Shown here: piece after piece, positions 10,901 through 23,815 of the stretch | How the letters are laid out: the number at the start of each line of letters is the position of its first letter | Numbering within the stretch: position 1 is the stretch's first letter | Origin: Prunella strophiata | Lineage: Eukaryota; Chordata; Aves; Passeriformes; Prunellidae | Assembly (NCBI GenBank): GCA_036583965.1 | Contig: JAZBQD010000030.1 | Span: 107,792,662 to 107,856,661 of the forward strand | Length of the DNA: 64,000 nt | Direction: 5' to 3' | Translations under genes and position numbers: made by a program | The notes under the pieces: model-generated | Told to the model about the DNA's origin: nothing | The model's database searches: none | Seen by the model: only the letters and a program-made list of their open reading frames with translations

Positions 10901-13900
10901 TGAGCAGACATCAGACATTAGTCTTTCCAAGAGGAGAGAAAAGCCACAATTTGGTCAAATGTGAACTGAAAATGGAAAATTATGAAGGGAAACAGCTGCT
11001 CTGCCTTAGGTCTGTAAGTGCTGCACAGGATCCATGAACACATTTAGGGGGAAAGGGAAAAGCAGCGTTTGCTAAATTGATTTATTTGTGTTAGCTATGC
11101 ACTATAAACATCCCAGCAGCTATTCCCAGATTATTTCTCTTAACAGGGTGATGAGAGCTGAACCCCCCCTATGGTCCTGAACCAAACCCATCACCTTCAT
11201 CCAGGAGCCCCTGAGGGGACCTGGGGATGTTCCAAACCCCTCTACAGCTGCTGAAGGGGAAGTTTAAATAAACTGTGTGCTTCCTCAGCACTAAATCCTC
11301 CTGCTCCTGGAATGCTTGCTGACAATGTGAAGTGGATTTTTCTTGGAGCTAATGTCCCTTTAAGGATTCATGTAAATCCTTCATGGGTTTTGCTTTCATT
11401 TTCAGAATGACTGAATTTTATGGTATTATCATATCAACTCTTCCATTTTAAATTCAGTCTTGCACCAAGGGATGGTTTCTATCATTGTGTCTATAGTCAG
11501 TAAAAGCAAGGCTTTACCATCTGAGCTGCATAAAAAGCAGCTAAAACACTTTACAGACTTTGTTTTCCTTTTCACAGTATTTAGTTCCTCAGACAACAAG
11601 CAAATATATCACTCTTCTAGAGAGGAGTTTCATTTCCTTCTTATGTACATTTCCTCAGGAATGATTAAACTTTGGGCTTAGTTTGCAGCATGCAATTTCT
11701 GCTCCATCCAGCAGCTTTTGGCAGGTTGTTTGGGGATTATGTGGCACAGAGTCAGTGCTGGCAGCACTGTCCATCCATGAGGATGCCCTGACACATCCCA
11801 AGGGGTGTGAGGAAGAAATGCCCTCCTTTGCCTGTCTCAGAAGGCTGTGGCAGGAAAGAGGGAGCTCAGAGCCCCCCTCTTTGGAAGAGCAAACATCAGC
11901 TGCTCCCTGAGGTCTCCCTGGGAAACGCACAGCTCATAGGAGCTCTGGATCTTGTGGTTCCTCTCCATGAATGTTACCTAAAAATAGAGCTGAAGTGTGA
12001 CTGTTCAAGATACAGCCTTGTGGTAAACAAGGAAATTGAGCACACAGCCATGAGAGTTTTGCTTAATTTTCTATAGTGGTCTGTAAACTGATAAAATCTA
12101 TTGATTGTACCTTTTTGTTTTAGGGTCAATTGCCAATAAACTTAAGAAAAATCTTCTATTGTTCCACTAGCCCAGCTTGGTGCAGATCTCAGGGGCTTCT
12201 TGCCTGTTTCCAAGCTTTTTTCCAGTAGGCACTTGGATTCAGTTAGCTTACAATGTAAATGTTATTTGTAGATCTATGCCAAGTAGTACAGACATTTACA
12301 TGATGATTGCCTGAAACTGTCCATTATAACTTAATTTTCAGTTGCCTATCACTTGGATTTTCCAGAATTTACAACAGATTGGAAGTAGAAGCCATTTCCA
12401 TGCTGGACTCTTCCAGAGCCACAGGGATCATCACACACTGGCCTTGCCACAGTGAACTGAGCCTCTCAGGGGAGATGTAGACAAAATTGATAAAACTTTC
12501 CCAGGCTTGCTTTGTCAAGGACAGCCATGATTCTGAAACTGCCAAACTCATCCTGAAGGATCCTTTAGTGCAGATGGCAGAACCTGGTGGGTTTCCATGC
12601 ATGCCCACAGCTTTGCTTCCATGTCTCATTTTGGAGAAAGGCTGCTCAGGAGGGATTGCTGCTCAAGGCAGATTCTGGAGAGTCTGACAATAAGGAATCT
12701 AGAAAACCTAATGATCAACTTCCCTCCTTTCCCAGCTTCCTCTGGAGGAGCACAGCTCTGTCTTTCTCAGGATACAGGAGTGGGAGGAGGTGAGACAAGG
12801 ATGTGTGAGACAGCTGAACTCAGCTACCAAAAAAGCTGCTGCCCTCCCTTGTTTAGAGATGTACACAAGCTGAACTTGCAAGCCTTGCTTTAATGATGAC
12901 TCCATATCCACTGTGAGCTGCCTTCCCACTTATCCATTATATTCTGTGGAAGTGGAATAGGCTCAAATGCAGCTGAAGCTTCTCCAGCACTCTTTACATC
13001 TGCTGTACATTCCTCCTTAGGCTCTGCTTCTTGGGAGCTGGGATGTTTTATTTTATTCTATGTGGTCTTTAACCCCACAACTCACCTGGGCTCTGCCAAG
13101 CCCATGCAGGCAGGTCAGGAGGCCATGCAGGTTATCTCAAGAGGACATGGAACAAAGGCTCCAGAAACCTCATTTCATGTCACACCACTACAGTTGTTCA
13201 GCATTATTGTGCCAGAAATGGCACCTCTGGCTATTGACAGCACAAACTGTCAGCACTGGTGGAGAAGTAAAGCTGTTGGGCAGCAATAATGCAAGGCAAA
13301 AACCATAAACTGGGCTGCTTTCCTCCTCTAACACCAAAGCATCAAAAACAGCCCAGAAAAGACAGAAAGAGAACAAAACCAAGAGCATGGAGACTTGAGC
13401 AATGAGGATTCAGCAGTGTCTATGTTAAAGGCTTGTAAAAGGTCATGGAAGCCTTTAGAGAGCAACTTACACAAGTCTTTTAGGGGGCCTGCACCCATGT
13501 CTTGCTGTCCTGCCTCCCCTCAGCATGCCTCACAAGTTTTGCATCTTTGCCCTCACCACCACTCCCCTTATGGATATCCATCACTAGCCTAGTTCCTCTC
13601 CTAAAGAAGGAGTAAATTTCCTAAATCCTTCCATCAAGCTCTTGGCTTCCTCTGGTTTCTCCCACATTCTTGCTGTATCTCCTTCCAGCTTGGGAAGATG
13701 ATGCCTGCACATTTGTCATGCAGCAGGAATGTCATCCAGTCCATGAATGTAGCCAGGAGGGCAAACTTTGGGTTTTTTTTTCCCCCCCTGCAACTGACTG
13801 ACCCTTCCTGTCACCAATTTATCATGCTTTCATCTAGCTCTCAAAAATCCTGTTAGAGTGTCACAATAGGGCACCACATCAGTCTGAGATGGTGTGATAT

Positions 13901-15062
13901 GAAAACATCAGTCTGATATTTTCTCTTCCTTTCAGAAAAGAAAGGAACTTTCAGAAATTTCATGGGTATTTTTCTTTAGTGTCTCACCTAGAAAAGGATC
14001 AAGGAACATAACCTTGAAATAAAGCCCTGCTAGCTACCACCCAAAACTCAATGTGGACAACCAGCTTTACTTTACATTTTATAAAAACCATGGGGCTGAG
14101 TGCTGTAATGTTTACAGATGTATTTTTATTAAATTTACACCTACAGTTTTTTGTGCAGTCAATCTCACAAATGACAAACACAGGCCTACTAATAAGTCAG
14201 CTGAAAACTGCACAGAGGAACCAGGCTGGGATGGAAAGGATTTTGTTGTAGTTGTTGTTGTTAAGGATGGCATGAACAAGGGGAAGCAATGAATGCATCA
14301 TCTTTCATTGCCTTGGCAGGATGAGAGCTCTGAAGGAGCCCAGGTATGCCCAGTCCATCAGAAGAGGAAAAAAGAGAACTGCAGATAACATTCTCTCCAA
14401 CCTGCAAAAGAGGAACTGAGACTATAAGAAGATGTCACAGGGAAGGCAGAAGTAAACACAAAGCCAGCTGGAGAGTTCCTGGAAGAGGGGAGGAGTGGGA
14501 AGGCCTGGGAGGCTGGGAATTGACTGAATCCTCTGTGCAGCCACTCTGGTCACAGTTTCTCCTCTCTTCTCCCTGGGGTGGACAAGCAGGAAACTGGGTT
14601 ATGCCTCCTCAACTTCTGGCTGCATGTGCACATGGCCAGGGAGAGACTGCAGATGGACCAGGCAGAGAACATATGGGATGACACAGTGTGGATAAATGGA
14701 AATTTTGCCCAGTTCAAACTGTCAGGACAGAAGATGAGGTAGGAGCATGCAATGGGGTCAGATGTACTCCTGACTCTATACAATACATTTGCCTTAAATG
14801 CCTCAGGACTGAAGACACAGCATTCTGAAAGCAAACTGTCCCTTGTCCTCTCCACCAGGCACCTCTCCAGCACTGCCCCTCTCTTGGCAGGGGGGGGACA
14901 GAAGGACAGCAGAAACTGAAGGTGCAGGGCAGCTGGAGGGAGGAAAGGGAACCCAAAGAGAGAAAAGGATCTCCCAGTGAACCACAGAGTAGAGGCAGAA
15001 AGGTGCAGGGCAAGGGGGAGGATGGGAGATAAAGTTATGATGGATGGTATGGGAGAGATAAT
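7961..15062. other. Intergenic, no gene seen
   Basis: About 7 kb without a supportable gene. The longest frame, 126 codons at 10047-10427 on the + strand, has no recognisable family and no splice or promoter context. AT-rich blocks near 10.5-10.65 kb contrast with more GC-rich sequence around 12.4-13.6 kb and 14.4-15.0 kb. The last 600 bases before the 18-bp array are purine-rich on the + strand. Confidence 0.65.
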
Positions 15063-15172
15063 TGGGGAAGGGAAGGGAAGAGAAGAGAAGAGAAGAGAAG
15101 AGAAGAGAAGAGAAGAGAAGAGAAGAGAAGAGAAGAGAAGAGAAGAGAAGAGAAGAGAAGAGAAGAGAAGAG
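15063..15172. repeat. (AGAAG)n pentanucleotide run
   Basis: A run of about 20 AGAAG units follows GGGGAAGGGAAGGG and passes without a gap into the 18-bp array. The 18-bp unit itself ends in AGAGAAG, so the array probably arose from this pentamer tract. Confidence 0.95.
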
Positions 15173-16642
15173 AGCAAGTGCAAAGAGAAGAGCAAGTGCA
15201 AAGAGAAGAGCAAGTGCAAAGAGAAGAGCAAGTGCAAAGAGAAGAGCAAGTGCAAAGAGAAGAGCAAGTGCAAAGAGAAGAGCAAGTGCAAAGAGAAGAG
15301 CAAGTGCAAAGAGAAGAGCAAGTGCAAAGAGAAGAGCAAGTGCAAAGAGAAGAGCAAGTGCAAAGAGAAGAGCAAGTGCAAAGAGAAGAGCAAGTGCAAA
15401 GAGAAGAGCAAGTGCAAAGAGAAGAGCAAGTGCAAAGAGAAGAGCAAGTGCAAAGAGAAGAGCAAGTGCAAAGAGAAGAGCAAGTGCAAAGAGAAGAGCA
15501 AGTGCAAAGAGAAGAGCAAGTGCAAAGAGAAGAGCAAGTGCAAAGAGAAGAGCAAGTGCAAAGAGAAGAGCAAGTGCAAAGAGAAGAGCAAGTGCAAAGA
15601 GAAGAGCAAGTGCAAAGAGAAGAGCAAGTGCAAAGAGAAGAGCAAGTGCAAAGAGAAGAGCAAGTGCAAAGAGAAGAGCAAGTGCAAAGAGAAGAGCAAG
15701 TGCAAAGAGAAGAGCAAGTGCAAAGAGAAGAGCAAGTGCAAAGAGAAGAGCAAGTGCAAAGAGAAGAGCAAGTGCAAAGAGAAGAGCAAGTGCAAAGAGA
15801 AGAGCAAGTGCAAAGAGAAGAGCAAGTGCAAAGAGAAGAGCAAGTGCAAAGAGAAGAGCAAGTGCAAAGAGAAGAGCAAGTGCAAAGAGAAGAGCAAGTG
15901 CAAAGAGAAGAGCAAGTGCAAAGAGAAGAGCAAGTGCAAAGAGAAGAGCAAGTGCAAAGAGAAGAGCAAGTGCAAAGAGAAGAGCAAGTGCAAAGAGAAG
16001 AGCAAGTGCAAAGAGAAGAGCAAGTGCAAAGAGAAGAGCAAGTGCAAAGAGAAGAGCAAGTGCAAAGAGAAGAGCAAGTGCAAAGAGAAGAGCAAGTGCA
16101 AAGAGAAGAGCAAGTGCAAAGAGAAGAGCAAGTGCAAAGAGAAGAGCAAGTGCAAAGAGAAGAGCAAGTGCAAAGAGAAGAGCAAGTGCAAAGAGAAGAG
16201 CAAGTGCAAAGAGAAGAGCAAGTGCAAAGAGAAGAGCAAGTGCAAAGAGAAGAGCAAGTGCAAAGAGAAGAGCAAGTGCAAAGAGAAGAGCAAGTGCAAA
16301 GAGAAGAGCAAGTGCAAAGAGAAGAGCAAGTGCAAAGAGAAGAGCAAGTGCAAAGAGAAGAGCAAGTGCAAAGAGAAGAGCAAGTGCAAAGAGAAGAGCA
16401 AGTGCAAAGAGAAGAGCAAGTGCAAAGAGAAGAGCAAGTGCAAAGAGAAGAGCAAGTGCAAAGAGAAGAGCAAGTGCAAAGAGAAGAGCAAGTGCAAAGA
16501 GAAGAGCAAGTGCAAAGAGAAGAGCAAGTGCAAAGAGAAGAGCAAGTGCAAAGAGAAGAGCAAGTGCAAAGAGAAGAGCAAGTGCAAAGAGAAGAGCAAG
16601 TGCAAAGAGAAGAGCAAGTGCAAAGAGAAGAGCAAGTGCAAA
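15173..16642. repeat. 18-bp minisatellite, 81 identical units plus a partial
   Basis: The unit AGCAAGTGCAAAGAGAAG repeats from 15173 with no variant I can find; 81 full copies end at 16630, followed by 12 bases of an 82nd. Because 18 is a multiple of 3, all six frames stay open. This yields spurious 540-700-codon frames on both strands (KEKSKC, EEQVQR, CSSLCT and HLLFSL repeats). There is no promoter, splice site or non-repeat domain to suggest coding. The + strand is mostly purine. Confidence 0.97.
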
Positions 16643-19600
16643 TGGCCTTTCTGGGCAACAGAGAAGCTCAGAAGCTGTTGCTGCTCATGCTGAGGGCTTT
16701 GGCACTGGCAGGAGCTGTTGCCATGTGCATTTACAGAGGTCCCCACCTCCAGCAGCACCTGAGCACACCAGCAACTCACCCGAGCAGAGGCAGCCAGGGG
16801 CACACCTGCCCACAGCATGGGATGGTCACTGCTGACAATCTGGTAGCCCATTGAGCCAGCCCCTGCCCATTCTGCACTGTGCACTGAGGGGAAAGCTCCC
16901 AGCACATTCATTTAATTTAGATTCCTAATGGGAGATTATAATTTTCAAATATTTGTCAAGAATTATCAAGAGCTATGCCAGAAATTATTTGTACATCAGA
17001 GTCACTTATAAAGTGCAGGAGAATGCCTGGAGAAGCTGAGGTTTAGATTGCAAATAATGTGGTATCATGACAGCTTTTCACTGAGAGTTGCAGCACGTGC
17101 ACTTCTATTATAAAACCTTATTCAGCTGCTGAAGGGGCTAAAGCCATTCTTAGGTTCTCTAAAAGATCTTTTTAATTCTCAGCTCTCCCTGTGGGAGGCT
17201 GGAGGCCAGCTATTCTTTCCACTTGAAGAGTAGGTACCTACAATTCTTGACAAGCAAAGTTCTTTGTAGGCAGACAAAAGTAGGCTAAAAGCAAAGATGC
17301 CTGTTAGGAGTTTATCACCACATACAGAAACTGAGAATTGTTGGTTCTTATCCTAACTTGTCACCCCATTTCTAACATATGCTAAAGATGGTTATTCTTG
17401 AAGAAAAGACCTTTATCATTAGCAAAAAAAAAAAAAATTAAAAAATCATATTTATATTGTTCATAACAGAGTATAAAATGTCACTAATAAAACTATTCAG
17501 CAAAGGCCAATAATGTGTTTAAGTACTCACCTATGACGATTTAAAATATTCACTCATTCATGTGTCAGTGGATGAAAAGTAACCCCTCTAGAACAAGTTT
17601 ATAACAATCTTTTCCTGGTTTTGTGTCAATGGTGTTCTCAGGTATGTCCTGGACATGGCTGGTAGATTTGAGCATGGTCCTGATGCAGAACCCAAACCTT
17701 TGTCCTCCAAATTGTAGCCAGGATCTGACAGATCAAAGCAGTTGGACTCCTGAAGAGCCAGGGACTTAGCTGAAATGTCCAGCCTCCAAACAGAATAAAA
17801 ATATTTAATAAAGCATCAGAAAACTACCATTCTGTGTACCTTTGATACAAACACTGTTATACTTTTAAATAAATCTGATTTTGTTTTTGTAGGCAGTTTG
17901 TTCCTCAGTGCCTAATTTTATCTTGGGAGACTTAGTTGCCTAAATCAATATTTACTGCAATGATTCAGTAAAACCACCAAATACAACATGTTTTAGAATC
18001 ATGGCATCTTAATATTGTATTTTAAAAGACATCAGTTTTAAGAGCTGGGATGTATGAAATGTAAGCCTGGAATTATCCACCCTAATTTTTGTGCACTAGG
18101 TAAAGTTTATTTCCATAAATGTAATGCCTGTAAAGCAAGACATTATTTTTATCATCCCTTTAAATCATGCTAGATGAACAGATTAGGAATCATTCAGCAC
18201 ATGTCAGCTAATAATATGGGGTTTAGGTTAGAATAAAAAGAGGATTAATAGCACCAACATGACATATTCCTTATGCCACCAGCTCTCCACTACCTAAGGC
18301 AGTCTGAGCCTGACACCACAGACAGCAAAACAAAGTGGCAGAACTCTTGCAGACTCAAGAGTCACTCTGGCATCCCTGCAGCACATTCCAGTTTTTGCAA
18401 ATGCTCATGAGTGGAGCTGGCTCCTCACAGATAAGATATGAAAACAGTGACACAGTCAGCTCATGGCTGAATAATCTTCCCACGGGCTTTGGGGGCTGAA
18501 TGATCTTAGCAGTCAGACTCTCAGAAACTCAATTTTCTAGGTCTTAGACAATGTTCTTGACACCATATCCTCCTTGTCAACAGAGAAGAAAGAAATGAAC
18601 CCTTTCTTTTCTAGTACTTTTCCTTTATTTAGCAGCTTTTCCCAATGTAACATTTTAAACTGGCCTTTAAGGATGAGAGACATTTTCATGTGTACAACAG
18701 CCTTCCTAGAGGCAATTAATGAATCCAGAGAATGATTTTTAAAAAGTTGTAACTGCTATTTGAGTTTGATTTCATGATCTGTTTGTTGCACATTTGTTGA
18801 AGACCATTTGAATTTTTGTTTAAATGGGAATGCACTCCTAACACAGCATAAAATATTAAACATTTATATTTTCATAATACTATTCCCCTTTCCAAGCCAG
18901 ATGCCACCTGTTAAGACTTCTCAGATATTTCAAATGTTCATCCACTTTCAAACCAAGATTCTCAGAGTCCTGCTCCAGCATATAGAGGCATGCTGTGGTT
19001 TGGTGGGTTTTTTTTTGGTTGTTTGTTCCTCAGTTCCTCCCTTAGTACCCAACATTTTGAGCTTTTACATTTTAAGAAAGGCAATTTTGTCATCTGCAAG
19101 TCCATCACATTATGCTTGTTTAATGCTTTTATTAACTAAAAAGGCAAAATCCTGGTTGTGGATATTCTCAGTTCAGTCTCTCCCAGGCTGAGCCTGGGAA
19201 TCTTGGAGGAAAAGAATTCAAACAATTATTATCTCTCTTTCTATAACCATTATTTATAGATATAGTTTACTAGAGTATACTATTAATAACTCACCAGTAG
19301 TGTGAGAAGTTTTCCCTTTAAGACCAATCAGGTCTTAAATCCACCACTGTTTTTATAAGAGCTATAGATTTCTAATAATAAAATCTTTTTCATACCTTCT
19401 GCATCATAGAGTCAATACTAATAATTACCCAGCTGGAAGCCTACCACACCTGGTGCATTTTTTTTATGATCTTGGAATGAATTTTCCAGGATAAAGAAAA
19501 AGGAAACAAACCTTCTTGCTGGTTGCATTAGAGATATTTACCCTTGGCATTAGTTACTTATTATGAGCTTTTCTCCTGCATTATCTCATTTCTTATTGTG

Positions 19601-20600
19601 AAGGTGAACTTTTTTCATGTTACACAATGTTCTCATAAGTTTCACCACTGACAAAAATACAGCAGGTGTGAAGCTGGGTTTTAAGCAAACTCCTTTGTTT
19701 TACTTTCACTCTCAAGCAGAAATAGCTCTTTAAAGTAATCAGTTTTATTTTAAAGAGACACTCGGTGTGAAGACCTCTGACTGCTTGCATACCTTGTCCT
19801 TCTAATCTATGCAGAAAATCATTAATTTCTAACATTCCTTAGAGGAGAAGCTTTTACTTGGTAAGATGGACAGAGCTGTCCATCCTTGTCTTCAAACCAT
19901 TCCTCAGTCCCACCAAGGGTGTGAGCAGAAGAAAACTCAGAGTCTCAAGTAAACCAGTCACATCCAGACTGCACCCAGCCAAACAATGTGGAACTCAGCA
20001 ATTCCTGCCATCACCACTGCAGAGGAAATACCAGCTACAGCAGAACAATCTTGGATCCTATCCCTGAGTGTCCAAGAATGTGATGTTTCCTCCAGTGCAT
20101 GACTGAGAGAAAGTCAAGTAAATAACCATTGTGACTCAGGAAGAATTCACACAAAATGCCCACAGGGGAAAAAACACCTACTTGGCAGTCAGTGGTTGTT
20201 TCTCAAAAGGGTCATTTCATCCTAATCCTTCAGTCTGGACCCTCAGGGGAAACCTCCTGAGGATGAGCCTGGTAACTATGGACTCATTCATGACACTGCA
20301 CAATCCTTTTCAGAGATTATTTTGGACATTTTATAAACTCTCTTTTCCACTGCTAACCTCTCCATGCTGTACAGGCTTATAGAACACAAGGCTCTCTATG
20401 TTTTTGCCCCAGGAGGGAGCAAGCCTGAAATTTCTCCATACTTCATGCATCCTTTTCTCTCCTGCAGTGAGGAGCCCCATTCTTCACAGGGACCCATCAC
20501 CTGCACTATTAAGCACTATAACTAACCCAAATAATCAATTTGGTTCATACCCATCTAAGCCCTGAGCCATCATCCTTCCATTCATCTTTATCTTACAGAT
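16643..20600. other. Intergenic, no gene seen
   Basis: The first 250 bases after the array are GC-richer (CAGCAGC, CACCTGCCCACAG). The rest is AT-rich unique-looking sequence with only short unrelated frames. Nothing further is supported. Confidence 0.65.
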
Positions 20601-20666
20601 TCAAAGAATCATGGAATAGTTTGTGTTGGAAGGGATCTTTAAAGATCATCTAGTCCAACCCCCATG
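20601..20666 (-). mobile_element. CR1 3' tip, antisense
   Basis: TCAAAGAATCATGGAATAG followed by a TTGGAAGGGATCTTTAAAGATCATCTAGTCCAACCCCC-type segment is the hallmark 3' end of avian CR1 read on the antisense strand. Only about 66 bases survive. This fits the usual extreme 5' truncation of CR1 insertions. Confidence 0.88.
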
Positions 20667-23154
20667 ATCTTTGAAATCTGTTGCTTTTATTTCAGAACAA
20701 TGGCTTTGTGTGTCTGAGATATTTTCTGAATTCTTCAACTATGACAGCTGGCATGTTAGAAAATTATTTCCTCTCCCTACAAGCCTCATAGCTGCAGCAA
20801 AATAACCCACAATACTTTCATCTGATGTTCCACAACCAATATGTCTGTGCCTTGTTAAGGTGCTAGAAAAGCCATACTTTACAGTAATTTCTTAGTTTTT
20901 AATTAAGCATGCACAATATGTCCATCATTTAACAATGCACTGCATACACATGTATGACAGGGAGGGATTGAAGACTGTGGGTTTTTTTAATATTTATTCC
21001 TATGTGAACAGCTGTGTAGTTGTACCACTGCATTAAACATTTCTATATATTTATTTAGTACTTCTAATACAATTGACACTGACAGCTCATATTTTGATTA
21101 CCATAGGGTAGATCTCTTAACTGTAATTTGCCTGTGTTGAATACATAACCCATTTCTAGCTGTACAAAGGAACAGAACTTACAGATTAGTTCATCTTGCA
21201 GTGCTAGGGATCTCTATGAAGTTGAAGTTCTCTGCATACATGGAAGGAATAGCAAGTCAAAGCTAATTAGTGCAGTGAGAATCTGGGAGGAGAAGTTGCT
21301 TCTGTCTTTGAAATTTTCCACATCTTGGGTGAGCTGATCAGGCAGTGAGAGCTTTGTGACAAGCTGCAAGGCTGATTATACACTTTTGTTTGCTGTGAGT
21401 TTTACATTGTATTTCCACACTAATATGCAGTTGTTTCCTAAGTGAATATGTGGTGTTTACTTAGGCAAGAAAAAGACTCTTTTTTGTGTGTGTACAAGAC
21501 AGTTGGCTTTAAAATTTTGCATTCATAGAAGCTGAAGTAATGCACTTAATGGTAAGTAATTTTTTCCCTTTACTCCCCTGTAGGTTTTAGTGAGAGAAGC
21601 TTCCTTAAGAGATGTGTCAGAAGAGAGGAAAATATGCTGGTGTATTACAGCTATGTGGGAAACACTTATGTAGGTAATTGTAATATTTATTAAGCTTCAG
21701 ATTTTATATAAGCTACAACTTTTAGCCTGTATTTTTCTTTCATCAGATAAAGAAATCAGGGATTTAGCAAGAATAACAGAGCTTTCTAGCACATTCAAAA
21801 TTCAGCATGTCATGTCCTGGTGCATGAAATTGGAGCTATTCCAAACAATATTCATTGAAAACCAGCAACTTTTTCTTACTTCACATTTTTGCATCCAGCC
21901 AATATGAGTGTAAATATTATTAATCAGAAATTTAGATATTCTTTCATGAACACAAGAAAGGGAAATCAGGAAGGCAACAATGCCTTTCCTTCTTGTTTCT
22001 CTGCTTCTGTTGTTATCCCTGTATAAATGAAGACAACATGAAGTCTGTAAATGTGCTGCAAGTTAACTTCAGTAGTGTCACAAAAGCAATCTTCAATTTC
22101 TCATCTCCCTTTTCAATCTTTCACTATGAAATTAAATAGTTAGGAAACAATATTCCTTCCAGAAAATACATAGAGATTGAGAAAACTCTTTTCCAGAGGG
22201 TTTTGAATTAATCAGGTACTTATCCCGGACAGTAAGATATACTGGCATGACTTAAAATACTTGCTACTACATTTTGCCATTGAGGACATCTGTATAACTT
22301 TGAAGGATGACCTTTGCACACCATTAAAGGTGTGCAAAAGCTGATCAGCCACGTGTAGAAATTGAAAAAAAAACCCCAGGTATGACCTTGATGAATTCTT
22401 CACATGTATGAGACAGAGCCAATCTGTAATTTATTTGTTCTTGCAAGCACCATCAGCATCTAAATTCAGCATTCTTAGGGCAACTCCAAGATTCTACACC
22501 TACAAAATATGTGTAGTGTGATAAGCCCTGCATTTCCAGTGTCCACATGAAAATTCTAAAGCAATTATTTGAAGAATAAATTTATGTGTGGCTCCCAAGA
22601 ACAATTTGGACACAAAAATCTACACATGAAGCAATGGTTGTCTTGTAATTTCTACTCCCTAATAAAATTAACTAAGTCTTTCAAGGAGGGAAATGAACAA
22701 TAGTCAAGCAGTGAGGAGCTTCATGTGCAGGACAGACACTCAGAGGATCAGCCAGAAGAACAGCTGACCAAAGCTGGAATCACACAAATGTGCACAAACA
22801 CTAAGCAAAGGGCATAAATGTGGTTCAGCCAAACAGCTGTTTGCTATTAGAATGAGGGTTTTCAAGCACTGTGTAGGTAATACTTGGACAGTGTAGCCCA
22901 TTGTTTAGGGTAAGTTAAAGAAACCATTCCTGGAAAGAATTGTTTGTGGTCAGACTCTCATTATCACATCTCTTTTCTCACCCCCTCTTTCTCTCTCTTT
23001 GGCTGCTGTAGGCACCTCATCTACTTCTGGTGAAACAGATAAGTGCTTGTCATGAAGCCACTACAGGCAGCAGTCACTCCATCTGCTCCCTGAGCACCTC
23101 TGCTGCTGTGGGACAGCACATTTCTGTTCCTGTGCCCCAGGCAGTTTGTGACCC
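20667..23154. other. Intergenic, no gene seen
   Basis: AT-rich sequence with no recognisable coding exon. A 63-codon minus-strand frame at 22212-22403 was considered and not supported. Confidence 0.6.
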
Positions 23155-23815
23155 ACACAGGACTGACCCTGCCTGGGTGCCAGGTGCCCACCAAAGCCAC
23201 TCTGTCACTCCCCTCCTCAGCTGGGCAGGGCAGAGAAAATACACCAGGAGGTTCATGTGTGAGATGAGGACAGGGAGAGGTCACTCAGCAGTTACTCTCA
23301 TGGGCAAAACAGGCTCAACATCAGGAAATTAATTTATCAACAATCAAATCAGAGTAGGATAATGAGAACTAAACCCAAAATTTAACAAGCACTTTCCCCC
23401 CCACCCTCCCTTCTTCCTGGGCTCAGCTTCACTCCTGATCTTCTCTACCTCCTCCCCTAAGCAGCACAGAGGGATGGGAAATAGGGACTGCAGTCAGCTC
23501 ACTGCACATTTTCTCTACCACTTCTTCCTCCTCAGAGGGAGGACTTCTCAAACTCTCCCCTGCTCCAAGATGGGCTCTTCTCATGGGCTGCAGCTCTTCA
23601 TGAATTGCTCCAGTGTGAGACCCTTGGGGTGCAGTCCTTTGGGAACAGTCTGCTCCAACATGGGTCCCTCATGGGGTCACAAGTCCTGCCAGCAAACCTG
23701 CTCCAGCATGGACTCCTCTCTCCATGGGGTCACAGCTCCTGCCAGGAGCCTGCTCCAGTGCAGGGGTCTCAGCCCCCTCTGGGTATCCACCTGTTCCAGC
23801 ATGGGGTCCTCCCTG
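23155..23815 (-). mobile_element. LTR-like avian repeat fragment, antisense
   Basis: The stretch matches my memory of a common avian LTR read antisense. Markers in order are GACCCTGCCTGGGTGCCAGGTGCCCACCAAAGCC-type sequence, a CTCCCCTCCTCAGCTGGGCAGGG block, GGAAATTAATTTATCAACAATC (antisense poly-A-signal area), CCCACCCTCCCTTCTTCCTGGGCTC, and then irregular TGCTCCA-headed units. Its right end runs directly into the 29-31 bp minisatellite, and the far part of the element is not recognisable beyond the array. No internal viral genes are present. Family assignment needs a repeat-library search. Confidence 0.6.
23561..23815. repeat. Degenerate ~45-bp tandem units inside the LTR-like element
   Basis: TGCTCCA heads recur at 23561, 23606, 23651, 23699 and 23751, with a TGTTCCA head near 23793. 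Spacing is about 41-52 bases. Units share ATGGG-CTC-CATGGGG-TGCAG-like bodies. They resemble the unit of the adjacent expanded array and look like its ancestral, unexpanded form. Confidence 0.7.

Noticed and set aside
14550..16911. Frames up to 702 codons with KEKSKC, EEQVQR, CSSLCT or HLLFSL repeats
   Set aside because: An 18-bp stop-free unit keeps all frames open. No promoter, exon structure or conserved flanking domain.
22212..22403. 63-codon minus-strand frame considered as an old retrocopy
   Set aside because: No recognisable parent gene; no poly-A tail or target duplication seen.
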